A DNA stretch of 64,000 nt, from assembly GCF_900292075.1 (NCBI RefSeq), contig NZ_OLMV01000001.1:1108977-1172976 (forward strand), written 5' to 3'. Source of the stretch: Microbacterium timonense (GTDB taxonomy: Bacteria; Actinomycetota; Actinomycetes; Actinomycetales; Microbacteriaceae). Shown here one piece after another: positions 38,501 through 46,465 of the stretch (the stretch's first letter is position 1; each line of letters begins with the position of its first letter). Under the pieces are notes generated by a model. It did no database searches. It saw only the letters and a list, made by a program, of their open reading frames with translations, and had not been told where the DNA came from. The position numbers and the translations under genes were made by a program.

Positions 38501-39361
38501 CAGCAGCGTGTCGGCTGCGGGCGGACGCTCGTCGGGGCTGCTCGTGCGGGGCCGGTCACGGCGGATCGTGAGGGCCTCGCGGTCGGCCACGTGGCCCGCC
38601 AGCGCGTTCAGCACCCGATGGTCGAGGTCTGCCGCGTCGGCGGCCATCGCCGCACCGACGTCGGCGAACGTCGACACCAGCAGGCGCGGCTTCACGGCGT
38701 AGTTGTCCATCGACGCGGTGAGGGCGCGCAGGTGGTCGATGACCGGCTGCGGTTTGAAGAGTCCGTCCTCGTAGGCGAGTGCGGCCAGGCCGCCGGCATC
38801 GATCGCGATCCCGAAGTGGGTCCGCATCGCACGCACCAGCTCCGGGTTGACGGAGAAGGCGCCGTGGAGCTTGAGCTCGAAGTCGCCATGGTGCCGCCGG
38901 ATCGCGAGCGGACGCAGCAGCACCGGGGCGCTGCAGGCGAGGCCGCCGAGGCGCCACGTGGCGAGGCCGACAGCCAGGCGCACGGCATCCAGTCCCCGCG
39001 TCGTGCGAAGCTCCTGGTCTTTCGAGGTGATCCGCTCGGCCGCCAACCGGGCGTTGCGCAGCGCCACCTCATCGCGGAACAGATTCGAGAGGAGCGTCGA
39101 GCGCCCCGTGATGAACTGGGGAAGGCTGCCCGGGTGCGCCTTCGTGATCTCGATCGCGGCATCGTGACCGTCCGCGAAGTGCAGCAGCGTCGAGCGTCCG
39201 CCCAGAGCGGCCGACTGCAGCCGCACCCGGTCGCGTTCGGGTTCGGCCACGTGCACCACGGTCACGTCCGGCTCGGCGAGCCCCAGGTCGGCAGGGGTCA
39301 CCTCATGTCCGCGCTCGGCCTCTTCTGTGCCCAGCACGGCGCTGCGTTCTCCTCGCCACAC
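35549..39361 (-). CDS. Giant SF1 helicase-like protein with degenerate ATPase motifs
   Basis: A 1270-aa protein with the architecture of DUF4011-type helicases. An N-terminal region of about 300 residues precedes helicase core 1 (about 300-390 and 825-870), LTRSYRAGGEDLAALVNDAFYGG (motif IV region), a motif VI-like TVGMTRARRSMVIV and a C-terminal REase-like domain ending LGWHYVRVHSFDLYRDP. The Walker A site reads PGTGGTQT at 313-320, so Gly317 replaces the essential Lys. Motif II near 835 reads VVVLADAGA instead of DEA. ATP hydrolysis is therefore doubtful. The start is GTG 39361 with TAGGGT and 6 nt upstream; GTG 39301 is an alternative. Confidence 0.88.
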   Translation of the reverse strand: MWRGERSAVLGTEEAERGHEVTPADLGLAEPDVTVVHVAEPERDRVRLQSAALGGRSTLLHFADGHDAAIEITKAHPGSLPQFITGRSTLLSNLFRDEVALRNARLAAERITSKDQELRTTRGLDAVRLAVGLATWRLGGLACSAPVLLRPLAIRRHHGDFELKLHGAFSVNPELVRAMRTHFGIAIDAGGLAALAYEDGLFKPQPVIDHLRALTASMDNYAVKPRLLVSTFADVGAAMAADAADLDHRVLNALAGHVADREALTIRRDRPRTSSPDERPPAADTLLLDADSEQEQVLARIADGQSLVVHTLPGTGGTQTVINAIGALVRDGKRVLVVSARRSTLDGVRHRLAGIGLPGLAVSPDRLQRDLIRAIGRNEKAEAPKVADIDDALVRLRGVLRDYRSAVTARHPAFGVSVLEILRELAALAEKGVAPVTEARFDAEALASLATRRQDAAAKLATAARLGEFRFGPDDSPWYGVSFSTVEEARGAHALAGKLHRSDVPTLLERGYELIAQTRMRPFRTIAELGTYLRLLRGIRDSLDRFSLTVFERPLAELIQAHAPRRDAPDMTNANRRRLRRLSREYLRPGVHVPDMYEALVRIQQQRTEWQRYVDPGVTPEIPIGLGDVQVAWQRVDAELAELDAVLGRSEADRLATLPVKQLVRTLAGLAAESDVFDNLKERATLRTELAAMGLEPLLLELSVRHVPEEQVAAELEYAWWQSALELLLRTDRAVLGANTAVVDRLERDFRLVDEAHAAASGPLLAAHLATQWRIGIVDHAAEADGLKRALKRGAITPAELAAVAPVLSRTLAPVWLASPYEVPRIPDAVGFDVVVLADAGALCLAEAAPALRRASQVVAFGDPVTQKPTPFRVAAGSAFGPTGAGASASAPPPGSAPSTAAANSTAAEIDEDDQQPFDSTSVFERLAELFPVETLTRSYRAGGEDLAALVNDAFYGGELVSLPWAGSYLGRGSLTVDYVEGGHGTPDPVTGAVESPDSEVARVVTLVVEHAVNRGSESLMVVTASARHAERVRTAVEAAFAGRSDVADFVSRDTAEPFAVLTLEESVAESRDRVIFSLGFGLTKHGRVLSDFGDLSSPDGERLLTVGMTRARRSMVIVSSIRPSAFDDGRLEYGAATLMSILGGIAARSREARLEDLADPLTRALARELRRVGLSVDVHYRGLLPLVAQYDGKAVVVESDPETIGESLRESLRLRPQILRRLGWHYVRVHSFDLYRDPADVAQRIATMLGVPPDAPRVDNETQPLDVVE

Positions 39362-39541
39362 ACGGACACCCTATGCGCGGCACCTCCCCGGCACTTGCAA
39401 TGGACCTGAGTTTCGCGGTATTGGACGGCGGGGCCGCGCGGCCCTCTCTCCCTTCCTCCCCAACCGGGCTCGGCAGCAGCCTGCCCACAGATCGCGCGGA
39501 CGGCGACCCGCTGCGTCCGGACCGCGGGCCAGGATGGTCGC

Positions 39542-40207
39542 ATGACCCCCTCGGATCCGCCCCGCTATCGCGTCCACCCGTCGCCGGTCGGCGACATCCT
39601 CATCGTCACGACCGAAGACGGCATCGTCACGCTGCACCCGTTCGACGGCCCGCTCCACGCCGAGATCGAGCGCCTGGCGCTGCGTCTGCGAGCACTGCCC
39701 GTGCCCGACGACGCGGATGCCCCCGATCCGGCCGACGCGCCGGCCAGGCAGGTCTTCGAAGACGCCGCCGCCCAGCTCGACGAGTACTTCGACGGCGAGC
39801 GGCGTTCGTTCGACCTCCCTCTCGACTGGCGCCTGGTGCGCGGGTTCACCCGGGCGGCTCTCGAGGCGGTGTGCGAGATCCCGTATGGCGAGACAGCGAG
39901 CTACGGCGAGGTCGCGATCGCGGCCGGCACCGAGCGAGCGGGTCGCGCAGTCGGAACGGCCTGCGCGAGGACGCCGTTCTCGGTGGTCGTGCCGGTGCAC
40001 CGGGTGGTGCGGGCCGACGGGTCACTCGGCGAGTACGGCGGACGCCCCGAGATGAAGCGGTTCCTCGTCGAGCTCGAGCGCGGGCGGGCGCTGGCCCCGG
40101 CGCCGGCCGGCGCCGACACGGGCGAAGACTCCGGCACCGCGCCGGCGGCACGCAACGCGTCGAAGCCGGCGCGCCGCCGGCCCCGAGAACGGGCGGCGGG
40201 CGTGTAG
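39542..40207 (+). CDS. MGMT-fold alkyltransferase-like protein lacking the catalytic Cys
   Basis: A 221-aa protein with an N-terminal ribonuclease-like domain (VHPSPVGDILIVTTEDGI), a C-terminal DNA-binding domain with IPYGETASYGEVA and the arginine finger in GRAVGTAC, and a 40-residue Ala/Arg tail. In O6-alkylguanine-DNA methyltransferases the active site is PCHRV; here codons 151-154 read Pro-Val152-His-Arg (CCG GTG CAC CGG), so no methyl-accepting thiol exists. It is best called an alkyltransferase-like protein that may still flip alkylated bases and recruit excision repair. Known ATLs have Trp at this position, so Val is unusual. Confidence 0.88.
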   Translation: MTPSDPPRYRVHPSPVGDILIVTTEDGIVTLHPFDGPLHAEIERLALRLRALPVPDDADAPDPADAPARQVFEDAAAQLDEYFDGERRSFDLPLDWRLVRGFTRAALEAVCEIPYGETASYGEVAIAAGTERAGRAVGTACARTPFSVVVPVHRVVRADGSLGEYGGRPEMKRFLVELERGRALAPAPAGADTGEDSGTAPAARNASKPARRRPRERAAGV

Positions 40208-40331
40208 GCCGTCCGCACGCCGGGGGCCGTGGCGGATGCTTCGCCCGGCCCCGATCCCGTTCTGGGCGCGGTGGTAGGGTCGACGCTACGAAAGGGCGGC
40301 GAGGACGCCGTCACCCCGAAGGCAGGTAGTC

Positions 40332-41255
40332 GTGGGCGCGTCCCTTCCCCATCTCGCATCGACCCCGGATCGCACGCGCACGGGCATCGGCCGGGCGGGC
40401 GGAGCGAATCCCGAAGCGGCAGGCGATGCCGCGGTGCTGGATCGCGCGGTCGCCGACCTCGTGCGCCGCACGAGATTCCCGGTGGCCTTCGGCGGCCTCG
40501 CGCACGAGGATGCCATCCACGTCACCTCCATCCACGGCGCCCGCACGCGCAGCCTCGAGGGTCTGGTCGTGAAGGCGTCCCGCGGGTTGGGCGGACGGGC
40601 TCTGGTCGAGAAGCGGCCGCGACTCGCCCTGGACTACGGCGCCTCGCGCAGCATCACCCACGACTACGACAGCGCGGTCCTGGGCGAAGGGATCTCGACG
40701 CTGTTCGCCGTCCCCGTGATGGTGGCCGGACGCGCGCGAGGGGTCATCTACTGCGGTTCGTGGGCGGAGACCCCGGTCGGCGATGTCGTCGCGCGGCCCG
40801 CGTTCGCGGTCGCGGAGGAGCTCTCCAGCGAACTGCGCATCCGCGAAGAGGTGGAACGCCGCCTCGCCGTCGCACCGGCGCGCACCGAGGCGGCGCCGAT
40901 GCCGGCGGATGCCCGGGAAGAGCTGCGGGAGACGTACGCCGAGCTGCGCAGCATCGCCGCCGCCGTCGACGATCCCGGGATCCGCGCCCGCCTGGCGCGC
41001 GTCGAACGACGTCTGGCCGCGCTCTCGTCCGACTCGCCGGCATCTCGGTTCAACCTCGACGTCCATCTGTCGCCGCGGGAAGTCGACGTGCTGGCGTGCG
41101 CCGCGCTGGGCGCGACGAACGCCGAGATCGCCGCGACGCTGAGGCTGCGAGAAGGCACGGTCAAGTCCTATCTGCAGTCCGCGATGGCCAAGCTCGACGC
41201 CTCGACGCGTCACGCGGCCGTGGTGACCGCTCGACGCGCCGGCCTTCTTCCCTGA
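40332..41255 (+). CDS. GAF-domain LuxR-type transcriptional regulator
   Basis: A 307-aa regulator. Residues about 30-170 form a GAF-like sensor (FPVAFGGLAHEDAIHVTSI, RGLGGRALVEKRP, TLFAVPVMVAGRARGVIYCG). The C-terminal 65 residues form a LuxR/NarL HTH (LSPREVDVLACAALGATNAEIAATL, then EGTVKSYLQSAMAKLD). There is no receiver domain, so it is not a classical response regulator; the GAF part may bind a small aromatic ligand. The start is GTG 40332 with AAGGCAGGTAGTC before it. A TAGGGT box about 60 bp upstream could be its promoter. The target genes are unknown. Confidence 0.87.
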   Translation: MGASLPHLASTPDRTRTGIGRAGGANPEAAGDAAVLDRAVADLVRRTRFPVAFGGLAHEDAIHVTSIHGARTRSLEGLVVKASRGLGGRALVEKRPRLALDYGASRSITHDYDSAVLGEGISTLFAVPVMVAGRARGVIYCGSWAETPVGDVVARPAFAVAEELSSELRIREEVERRLAVAPARTEAAPMPADAREELRETYAELRSIAAAVDDPGIRARLARVERRLAALSSDSPASRFNLDVHLSPREVDVLACAALGATNAEIAATLRLREGTVKSYLQSAMAKLDASTRHAAVVTARRAGLLP

Positions 41256-41299
41256 GCCGCGTGCCCTCGCGCCCACGCGGAATGAACCGCCGCGCCGCC

Positions 41300-41344
41300 G
41301 AATTCTCGGCACAACGCTGCGCTGAATTCTGCGGCTTTGAATTC
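41300..41344. promoter_or_regulatory. AT-rich lsr2 upstream region with three GAATTC sites
   Basis: The 179 bp between the LuxR gene and lsr2 are distinctly richer in A/T than the surroundings and hold GAATTC at 41300, 41324 and 41339. Lsr2 binds AT-rich DNA, so this may be an autoregulatory target. That is inference. Confidence 0.35.
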
Positions 41345-41434
41345 CGGGCATTCGCGAGCATTTCGGTCGCGGCGTATTTCGTGCGCGAAATCGAAGAATA
41401 GTCACGGGCTGCGAAGACGCGTATTGTTCCGGTC

Positions 41435-41785
41435 ATGGCCCGCAGAATCGTGCACCAGCTCGTCGACGACATCGACGGCACCGTCCTGGACGTCGGAGAA
41501 GGCGAGACCGTCCTCTTCTCGCTGGATGGCGTCGCCTACGAGATCGACCTCACGACCGAGAATGCCACCGCACTCCGTGGCGCGCTCGAGCGCTACACGA
41601 AAGCCGCCAGGACTGTCTCGTCGACCCGCAGCACGCCGGCGGCATCCGGCGGACGCCGGCGCCGTCGCAGCGGGCAGCAGGACTACAGCGACGTGCGGGA
41701 ATGGGCCAAGAAGAACGGCTATCAGGTGTCCGAGCGCGGCCGCGTTCCGGCATCCGTTCTCGAGGCCTACGAGGCGGCGCACTGA
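41435..41785 (+). CDS. lsr2: Nucleoid-associated xenogeneic silencer Lsr2
   Basis: A 116-aa H-NS-like protein. The N-terminal dimerisation domain (about 1-60: VHQLVDDIDGTVLDVGEGETV, DLTTENATALRGALE) is joined by an Arg-rich linker (RRRRRSG) to a C-terminal DNA-binding domain with REWAKKNGYQVSERGRVPASV. The RGR core matches the AT-hook-like minor-groove reader of Lsr2. It bridges and silences AT-rich, often foreign DNA, so it may silence the AT-richer island to the right. TATTGT followed by 7 nt precedes the ATG, so the mRNA is probably leaderless. Confidence 0.95.
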   Translation: MARRIVHQLVDDIDGTVLDVGEGETVLFSLDGVAYEIDLTTENATALRGALERYTKAARTVSSTRSTPAASGGRRRRRSGQQDYSDVREWAKKNGYQVSERGRVPASVLEAYEAAH

Positions 41786-41795
41786 CACACGCGGC

Positions 41796-41825
41796 GACCT
41801 GAATATCCCCGGGGATATTCAGGTC
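41796..41825. terminator. 30-bp perfect palindrome between lsr2 and pntB
   Basis: GACCTGAATATCCCC and its exact complement GGGGATATTCAGGTC abut with no spacer. It lies between the convergent lsr2 and pntB genes and contains the pntB stop codon, so it most likely terminates both transcripts. Confidence 0.75.
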
Positions 41826-43278
41826 AGACGCGTGAGAACTGCCCGAGGATCTCTTCCACTTTCTCCTTCGCGTCGCCGAACATCATCTGCGTGTTGTCGC
41901 GCCAGAACAGCGGGTTGGGCACGCCGGCATATCCGGATGCCATCGACCGCTTGAAGACGATGACGTTCGCGGCTTCCCATACGCGCAGCACCGGCATGCC
42001 GGCGATGGGACTTCCCGGGTCCTCCGCCGCCGCGGGATTGACGGTGTCATTCGCGCCGATGACCAGCACGACATCGGTGCGGGCGAAGTCGTCGTTGATC
42101 TCGTCCATCTCGAGCACGATGTCGTAGGGCACTTTCGCCTCTGCCAGGAGCACGTTCATGTGGCCCGGCAAGCGGCCGGCCACCGGGTGGATGCCGAAGC
42201 GCACGTTCACGCCGCGCCCCCGCAGTCGTTGCACGAGGTCGGCGACCCCGTGCTGGGCCTGCGCGACGGCCATGCCGTAACCCGGGGTGATGATGACGCT
42301 CGAGGCGCCGGCGAGCAGGTCTGCGGCCGCCTCGGCGTCGATCTCGCGGTGCTCGCCCTGCTCCTCCCCCGCTCCCCGGGGCGCCTCGATGCCGAAGCCA
42401 CCGGCAATGACCGAGAGGAAGGACCGGTTCATCGCCTTGCACATGATGTAGCTGAGGTACGCACCGGACGATCCCACCAGGGCGCCGGTGACGATGAGCA
42501 GGTCGTTGTTGAGCAGGAACCCGGCGGCGGCGGCCGCCCACCCGGAGTAGCTGTTGAGCATCGACACCACGACCGGCATGTCGCCACCGCCGATCGAGGC
42601 GACCAGGTGCCAGCCCAGCGCGAGCGCGAGTGCGGTGACCAGCACCAGCAGCCACAGTTCCGGTGAGATCACGTACCAGACCGTCAGGACGATGAAGGCG
42701 ACCAGCGCCCCCACGTTGAGAGCGTTCTTGCCCGGCAGCATCAGCGGCTTGGAGGAGATCCGGGCTGACAGCTTCAGGTAGGCGACGATCGAGCCGGTGA
42801 AGGTGACACCGCCGATGAAGACGCCGATGAAGACCTCGGCGTGGTGGATGTCGGCGAGCGTTCCGGTCAGTCCGCTGTCGTAGAGCGCGCCGTTCCAGCC
42901 GACGAGCACCGCGGCCAGACCCACGAAGGAGTGCAGCAGGGCGATGAGCTCCGGCATCCCGGTCATCTCGACGACGCGTGCCCGCCACAGGCCGATCGCT
43001 GCGCCGATCAGCACGGCCCCGACGAGGAGGACCAGACCGAGCGTCGCTGATCCGTCGGTCGACGCGGTCGCTTCGTCCGTCGCCGCCGTCGGTCCGTCCA
43101 GTGCGCCCGCCGCCACGACCCACACGGTGGCGGCGAGCGCGATCGCCATGCCGACGATGCCGTACGTGACCCCGCGGCGGCTCGTCTCGTGCTTGCTGAG
43201 GCCCGCGAGGCTCAGGATGAACAGCAGCGCCGCGACGACGTACGCGGCACCGGCCACAGCACCCGCGACCGCGGTCAT
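41824..43278 (-). CDS. pntB: NAD(P) transhydrogenase beta subunit
   Basis: The membrane and NADP(H)-binding subunit of proton-translocating transhydrogenase, which uses the proton gradient to reduce NADP+ with NADH. It is 484 aa. The first about 290 residues hold eight to nine helices ([37 protein letters not shown]). The C-terminal dIII domain has [20 protein letters not shown] and [24 protein letters not shown] for NADP. The start lies in an ATGA overlap with pntA, so the two are co-translated. It is convergent with lsr2. Confidence 0.96.
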   Translation of the reverse strand: MTAVAGAVAGAAYVVAALLFILSLAGLSKHETSRRGVTYGIVGMAIALAATVWVVAAGALDGPTAATDEATASTDGSATLGLVLLVGAVLIGAAIGLWRARVVEMTGMPELIALLHSFVGLAAVLVGWNGALYDSGLTGTLADIHHAEVFIGVFIGGVTFTGSIVAYLKLSARISSKPLMLPGKNALNVGALVAFIVLTVWYVISPELWLLVLVTALALALGWHLVASIGGGDMPVVVSMLNSYSGWAAAAAGFLLNNDLLIVTGALVGSSGAYLSYIMCKAMNRSFLSVIAGGFGIEAPRGAGEEQGEHREIDAEAAADLLAGASSVIITPGYGMAVAQAQHGVADLVQRLRGRGVNVRFGIHPVAGRLPGHMNVLLAEAKVPYDIVLEMDEINDDFARTDVVLVIGANDTVNPAAAEDPGSPIAGMPVLRVWEAANVIVFKRSMASGYAGVPNPLFWRDNTQMMFGDAKEKVEEILGQFSRV

Positions 43279-44825
43279 CGCGCCTGCCCCTTCTGGAACA
43301 TCGCGAGCATGCGACGCGTGACGGCGAAGCCTCCGAAGATGTTGATGCTCGCCACCAGCACGGCCACGGCGGCGAGGATCTGCACGGTGAGATCGGGCAC
43401 GGTGATCTGCACCATGGCGCCGACGACGATGATGCCCGAGATCGCGTTGGTGACGCTCATCAGCGGGGTGTGCAGGGCGTGCGCGACCTGACCGATCACG
43501 TAGAAGCCGACGACGACGGCGAGGGTCAGCACGAGGAAGTGCTGAGGCAGCGGGGGCGGCGCGAACGCGCAGACGGCGAACAGCGCGGCGATCCCGGCGA
43601 CGGTGAAAACCGTGCGCGTCGTCCGCGACATGGTCTTCTTCGGCGCCACGGGTGTCGCAGGAGCCGCCTTCTCTTGCGCAGTCGTTGCGGCGGAGACTTG
43701 GACCGGCGGCGGTGGCCACGTGACGGTGCCGTCGCGCACCACGGTGACCGTGCGCTGCACGATGTCGTCGAAGTCGACGGAGAGCTCACCGTCCTTGGCC
43801 GGTGTCAGCAGTTTGACGAGGTTCACGAGGTTCGTTCCGAACAGCTGGGAGGCCTGCTGCGGGAGACGCCCGGGTAGGTCGGTGTACCCGAGGATGACGA
43901 CGCCGTTCTCGGTGACGACCCGCTCCCCCGCCACGGACCCTTCGACATTGCCGCCCTGCGCGGCCGCCATGTCGACGACGACGCTGCCGGGGCGCATGGA
44001 CGCCACATCGGCGGCGGTGATGAGCCGAGGGGCGGGGCGCCCGGGGATGAGCGCCGTCGTGATGATGATGTCGACATCGGCCGCCTGCTCGGAGTAGATC
44101 TCGGCCGCGCGCCGGTCGTACGCCTCGCTCGTCGCCTTCGCGTAGCCATCGGCGGAGACCTGCTTCGCCTCCTCCGGCACGACCACCTCGAGGTACTTGC
44201 CCCCGATGGAGGCCACCTGGTCGGCCACCTCCGGCCGCGGGTCGGTCGCCCGCACGATGGCGCCGAGGCTGGAGGCGGCGCCGATAGCCGCGAGTCCCGC
44301 CACGCCTGCTCCCGCGACGAGCACCTTCGCCGGCGGAACCTTCCCCGCGGCCGTCACCTGCCCGGTGAAGAACCGCCCGAACTCGTGGGCGGCCTCCACG
44401 ACGGCCCGGTAGCCGGCGATGTTGGCCATCGAGCTCAGCACGTCCATCGACTGTGCCCGCGAGATGCGGGGTACTGCGTCGAGGGCGATCGCCGTGATCC
44501 CGCGTGTCGCAAGCGCCTCCAGGAGGTCGGGACGCAGTGCGGGACTGAGCAGCGCGATGAGCGTCGCACCGTCGGCGAGCCGCTCGATCTCCGCCGGCGT
44601 CGGCGGGTTGACCTTGAGCACGATCGGGGACGCCCACGCGGTGGGGCCGTCGACGACGGCGGCGCCGGCGGCCGTGTAGGCGGCATCCGGGAAGGAGGAG
44701 GCGTCCCCCGCCCCGTTCTCGACGACGACGTCGTAGCCGAGGGCGATCAGCTTCGGGACGGTGGTCGGTGTCGCTGCCACGCGGTTCTCTCCGGGCGGCT
44801 CGGCGACGATGCCAATGCGAGTCAT
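43275..44825 (-). CDS. pntA: NAD(P) transhydrogenase alpha subunit
   Basis: A 516-aa single-chain alpha subunit, not split into PntAA and PntAB as in some bacteria. Residues 1-375 form the NAD(H)-binding dI domain related to alanine dehydrogenase ([50 protein letters not shown]). The C-terminal about 110 residues hold four transmembrane helices that complete the proton channel with PntB. The start ATG 44825 follows AGAGGAACGC. A GC hairpin lies 35 bp upstream in the leader. It is the first gene of the pntAB operon. Confidence 0.96.
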   Translation of the reverse strand: MTRIGIVAEPPGENRVAATPTTVPKLIALGYDVVVENGAGDASSFPDAAYTAAGAAVVDGPTAWASPIVLKVNPPTPAEIERLADGATLIALLSPALRPDLLEALATRGITAIALDAVPRISRAQSMDVLSSMANIAGYRAVVEAAHEFGRFFTGQVTAAGKVPPAKVLVAGAGVAGLAAIGAASSLGAIVRATDPRPEVADQVASIGGKYLEVVVPEEAKQVSADGYAKATSEAYDRRAAEIYSEQAADVDIIITTALIPGRPAPRLITAADVASMRPGSVVVDMAAAQGGNVEGSVAGERVVTENGVVILGYTDLPGRLPQQASQLFGTNLVNLVKLLTPAKDGELSVDFDDIVQRTVTVVRDGTVTWPPPPVQVSAATTAQEKAAPATPVAPKKTMSRTTRTVFTVAGIAALFAVCAFAPPPLPQHFLVLTLAVVVGFYVIGQVAHALHTPLMSVTNAISGIIVVGAMVQITVPDLTVQILAAVAVLVASINIFGGFAVTRRMLAMFQKGQAR

Positions 44826-45163
44826 GCGTTCCTCTGGATCTGGTGCGAGATCACGTCTGCCGGCACCTTCTTCGGTGCCGGTGATGACGCCTCCACCCTG
44901 TCAGACCGTCGCGCCGGGCAGCCAGGTATTGCCGCCGACACGGCGATAAGAACGGCCGAAGTTTGCGATTCCGTACACCGATGGTCCGGTGCGTGGCCTT
45001 GCGCTGCGCACGCGAGCTTTCTGGGCGCGGCTTCGGATTCGGGGCGCGAACCGAAATCGTGGGAAGCCCCTCCGAATCGGCAGCGACCGGCCTTTTGCGC
45101 TTGCATCGGGCGCCCGATCTCGGAATCGTGGCCCGTCCGGAGCCGCAAACGGAAAGGAAAAGC
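44826..45163. other. 338-bp intergenic region between pntA and the HesB-like gene
   Basis: No gene is supported. Near pntA, CCGGCACC (44860-44867) and GGTGCCGG (44874-44881) form a hairpin with a 6-nt loop, in the expected pntA leader. Further right, GATTCGGGG (about 45039-45048) can pair with a CCCCTCCGAATC stretch near 45066-45077, and a GGGCGCCC palindrome lies near 45109. These could be leader structures of the HesB-like gene. I cannot assign a riboswitch class. Confidence 0.4.
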
Positions 45164-45445
45164 ATGCTCACGCTGACCCAGACCGCCGCCGAGGCCGTCA
45201 AGGAGATCGTCGCCCGCGTCCCCCTCGCAGAGGACGGAGGAGTGCGCATCCGCGATGCCGGAGGCTCGTCCGGATTCGAACTGAGTGTCGCCCCCGACCC
45301 GCAGCCGCACGACACGATCGTCGTGACCGACGGGGCGCGTGTGTTCCTCGACGAGACGGCAGCCGTGGCGCTCGAGGACCGGGTGCTCGACGCCGAACTG
45401 CAGGACGACGGCGCCGTACGCTTCGCCCTCGCAGCCCAAGGCTGA
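45164..45445 (+). CDS. HesB/IscA-like protein without cysteines
   Basis: A 93-aa protein with the fold pattern of A-type Fe-S carriers: LTLTQTAAEAVKEIVARV at the start, GVRIRDAGGSSGFELSVAPDP, then a beta-rich end (FLDETAAVALEDRVLDAEL). A-type carriers need three conserved cysteines; none is present, so it probably does not bind an Fe-S cluster in the usual way. The ATG 45164 follows GGAAAGGAAAAGC. A strong terminator lies 8 bp after the stop. Its role is unknown; proteins of this kind are labelled HesB-like in related genomes. Confidence 0.8.
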   Translation: MLTLTQTAAEAVKEIVARVPLAEDGGVRIRDAGGSSGFELSVAPDPQPHDTIVVTDGARVFLDETAAVALEDRVLDAELQDDGAVRFALAAQG

Positions 45446-45452
45446 CAACTCT

Positions 45453-45493
45453 GCGAAGGCCCCGGCATCCCTCCTCGATGCCGGGGCCTTCGC
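45453..45493. terminator. Strong 16-bp hairpin terminator
   Basis: GCGAAGGCCCCGGCAT (45453-45468) pairs perfectly with ATGCCGGGGCCTTCGC (45478-45493) around a 9-nt loop, directly after the HesB-like gene. Confidence 0.85.
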
Positions 45494-45517
45494 CTGCCCG
45501 CTCGCTACGCTCGGGAC

Positions 45518-46144
45518 ATGAGGGGAATCGAGGTCGATGAGCGCGACATCACGTGGGAGAGCAATGACGCCCGTTATCGCGTCTTCGTGTATTCGGGCGT
45601 GGGCTCGCCGGTGAAAGCCGTCGACATCGTGGATGCCTCGCTGCCGGAGGTGCTCGATTCGATCCGGGCGCTCAGCGAGAACGACCGCAGCATATGGTCG
45701 CTGGCTCTCGTCGTCGACGAGCCGGTGGCGCAGGGCCGGGGGCTGATCTGGTTGTCGGGCATGGACTATCACGACGCGCCCTCCTCCCCCGTCGAGTGGC
45801 GCATGCGGGCCCAGATGCAGGACCGCTATCTGTCGGCGCGGAGCCTGCGCGGCGAGCCCGTCGTGCTCCCCGACGGGCGTCGGGTCATCCGGATGTTCCC
45901 GGAGTGGGCCGTGCGATGGCCGCTGTGGGAGTCGTTCACCGACAACTACCCGTTGGATGCCGCAGATCTCCCGATCTCCGGAGCTCTGGCCGCCCAGCTC
46001 GCGGCTTGGAACGACGTGTGGCAGGACCGCGGCCTCGACGACCCGGTGGCGGACGGCTGGCACGACGAGGGCTGGGCGCTGTACCGGCGTCTGCAGGCGG
46101 AGCTGGAGGGCGTCGCCGAGGTCCGCCCTGAGTTCGGCGGCTGA
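45518..46144 (+). CDS. Hypothetical protein
   Basis: A 208-aa soluble protein with no recognised family. It is acidic and rich in Trp (about nine residues), with segments TWESNDARYRVFVYSG, SLPEVLDSIRALSENDRSIWSLALVVD and LIWLSGMDYHDAP. Codon usage matches the core genes. ATG 45518 is preceded by TACGCT and exactly 6 nt, fitting a leaderless message. It is the last core gene before tRNA-Arg and the integrated element. Confidence 0.8.
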   Translation: MRGIEVDERDITWESNDARYRVFVYSGVGSPVKAVDIVDASLPEVLDSIRALSENDRSIWSLALVVDEPVAQGRGLIWLSGMDYHDAPSSPVEWRMRAQMQDRYLSARSLRGEPVVLPDGRRVIRMFPEWAVRWPLWESFTDNYPLDAADLPISGALAAQLAAWNDVWQDRGLDDPVADGWHDEGWALYRRLQAELEGVAEVRPEFGG

Positions 46145-46183
46145 CAGGCCGGCGGGATCGCACCCCGTAGACTGAGACAGCCA

Positions 46184-46255
46184 GCCTCTGTAGCTCAATG
46201 GAAGAGCAGTTCCGTCCTAAGGAAACGGTTGGGGGTTCGAGTCCCTCCAGGGGCA
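46184..46255 (+). tRNA. tRNA-Arg (anticodon CCT), integration site
   Basis: A 72-nt cloverleaf: acceptor GCCTCTG / CAGGGGC, D stem GCTC / GAGC, anticodon stem GTTCC with loop GTCCTAA (anticodon CCT, reads AGG; the outermost pair G-A is mismatched), T arm GGGGG-TTCGAGT-CCCTC. The CCA is not encoded. A tyrosine integrase gene ends 211 bp downstream and reads toward it, so the 3' part of this gene is the likely attachment site. Confidence 0.93.
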
Positions 46256-46465
46256 CAGTGTCTTTTTGCCTCTGACCAGGAGTTTTTTCTGTGGTCAGAC
46301 CACAGAGAAGTCGTTTTTGCCCGCTTTTTGCCCGCATTCTGAAAAATTCGGTGGGCCGAAAACGACCGTCCGCAACGGGCTGCGCGCGACGTCTGAGAGC
46401 GCCAGAATCGAGCGTTTCGGGCGAAATCTGTGTCGTCGAAAAACTGAGCAATCTGCTCTCGGCGG
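46256..46465. repeat. Putative attL arm region with integrase-binding-type repeats
   Basis: TTTTTGCC occurs at 46263-46270 and within two adjacent 11-bp TTTTTGCCCGC units (46314-46324, 46325-46335). TCTGACCA (46271-46278) pairs with TGGTCAGA (46292-46299), and TGTGGTC-A-GACCACA is a palindrome at 46290-46304. Repeats flanking the core site are typical arm sites for tyrosine recombinases. No gene is present. Confidence 0.55.

Noticed and set aside
35486..39409. 1307-codon open frame on the plus strand opposite the helicase-like gene
   Set aside because: Translation is Arg/His/Gln/Gly-rich with no motif; it mirrors the codon pattern of the real minus-strand gene, a common shadow in high-GC DNA.
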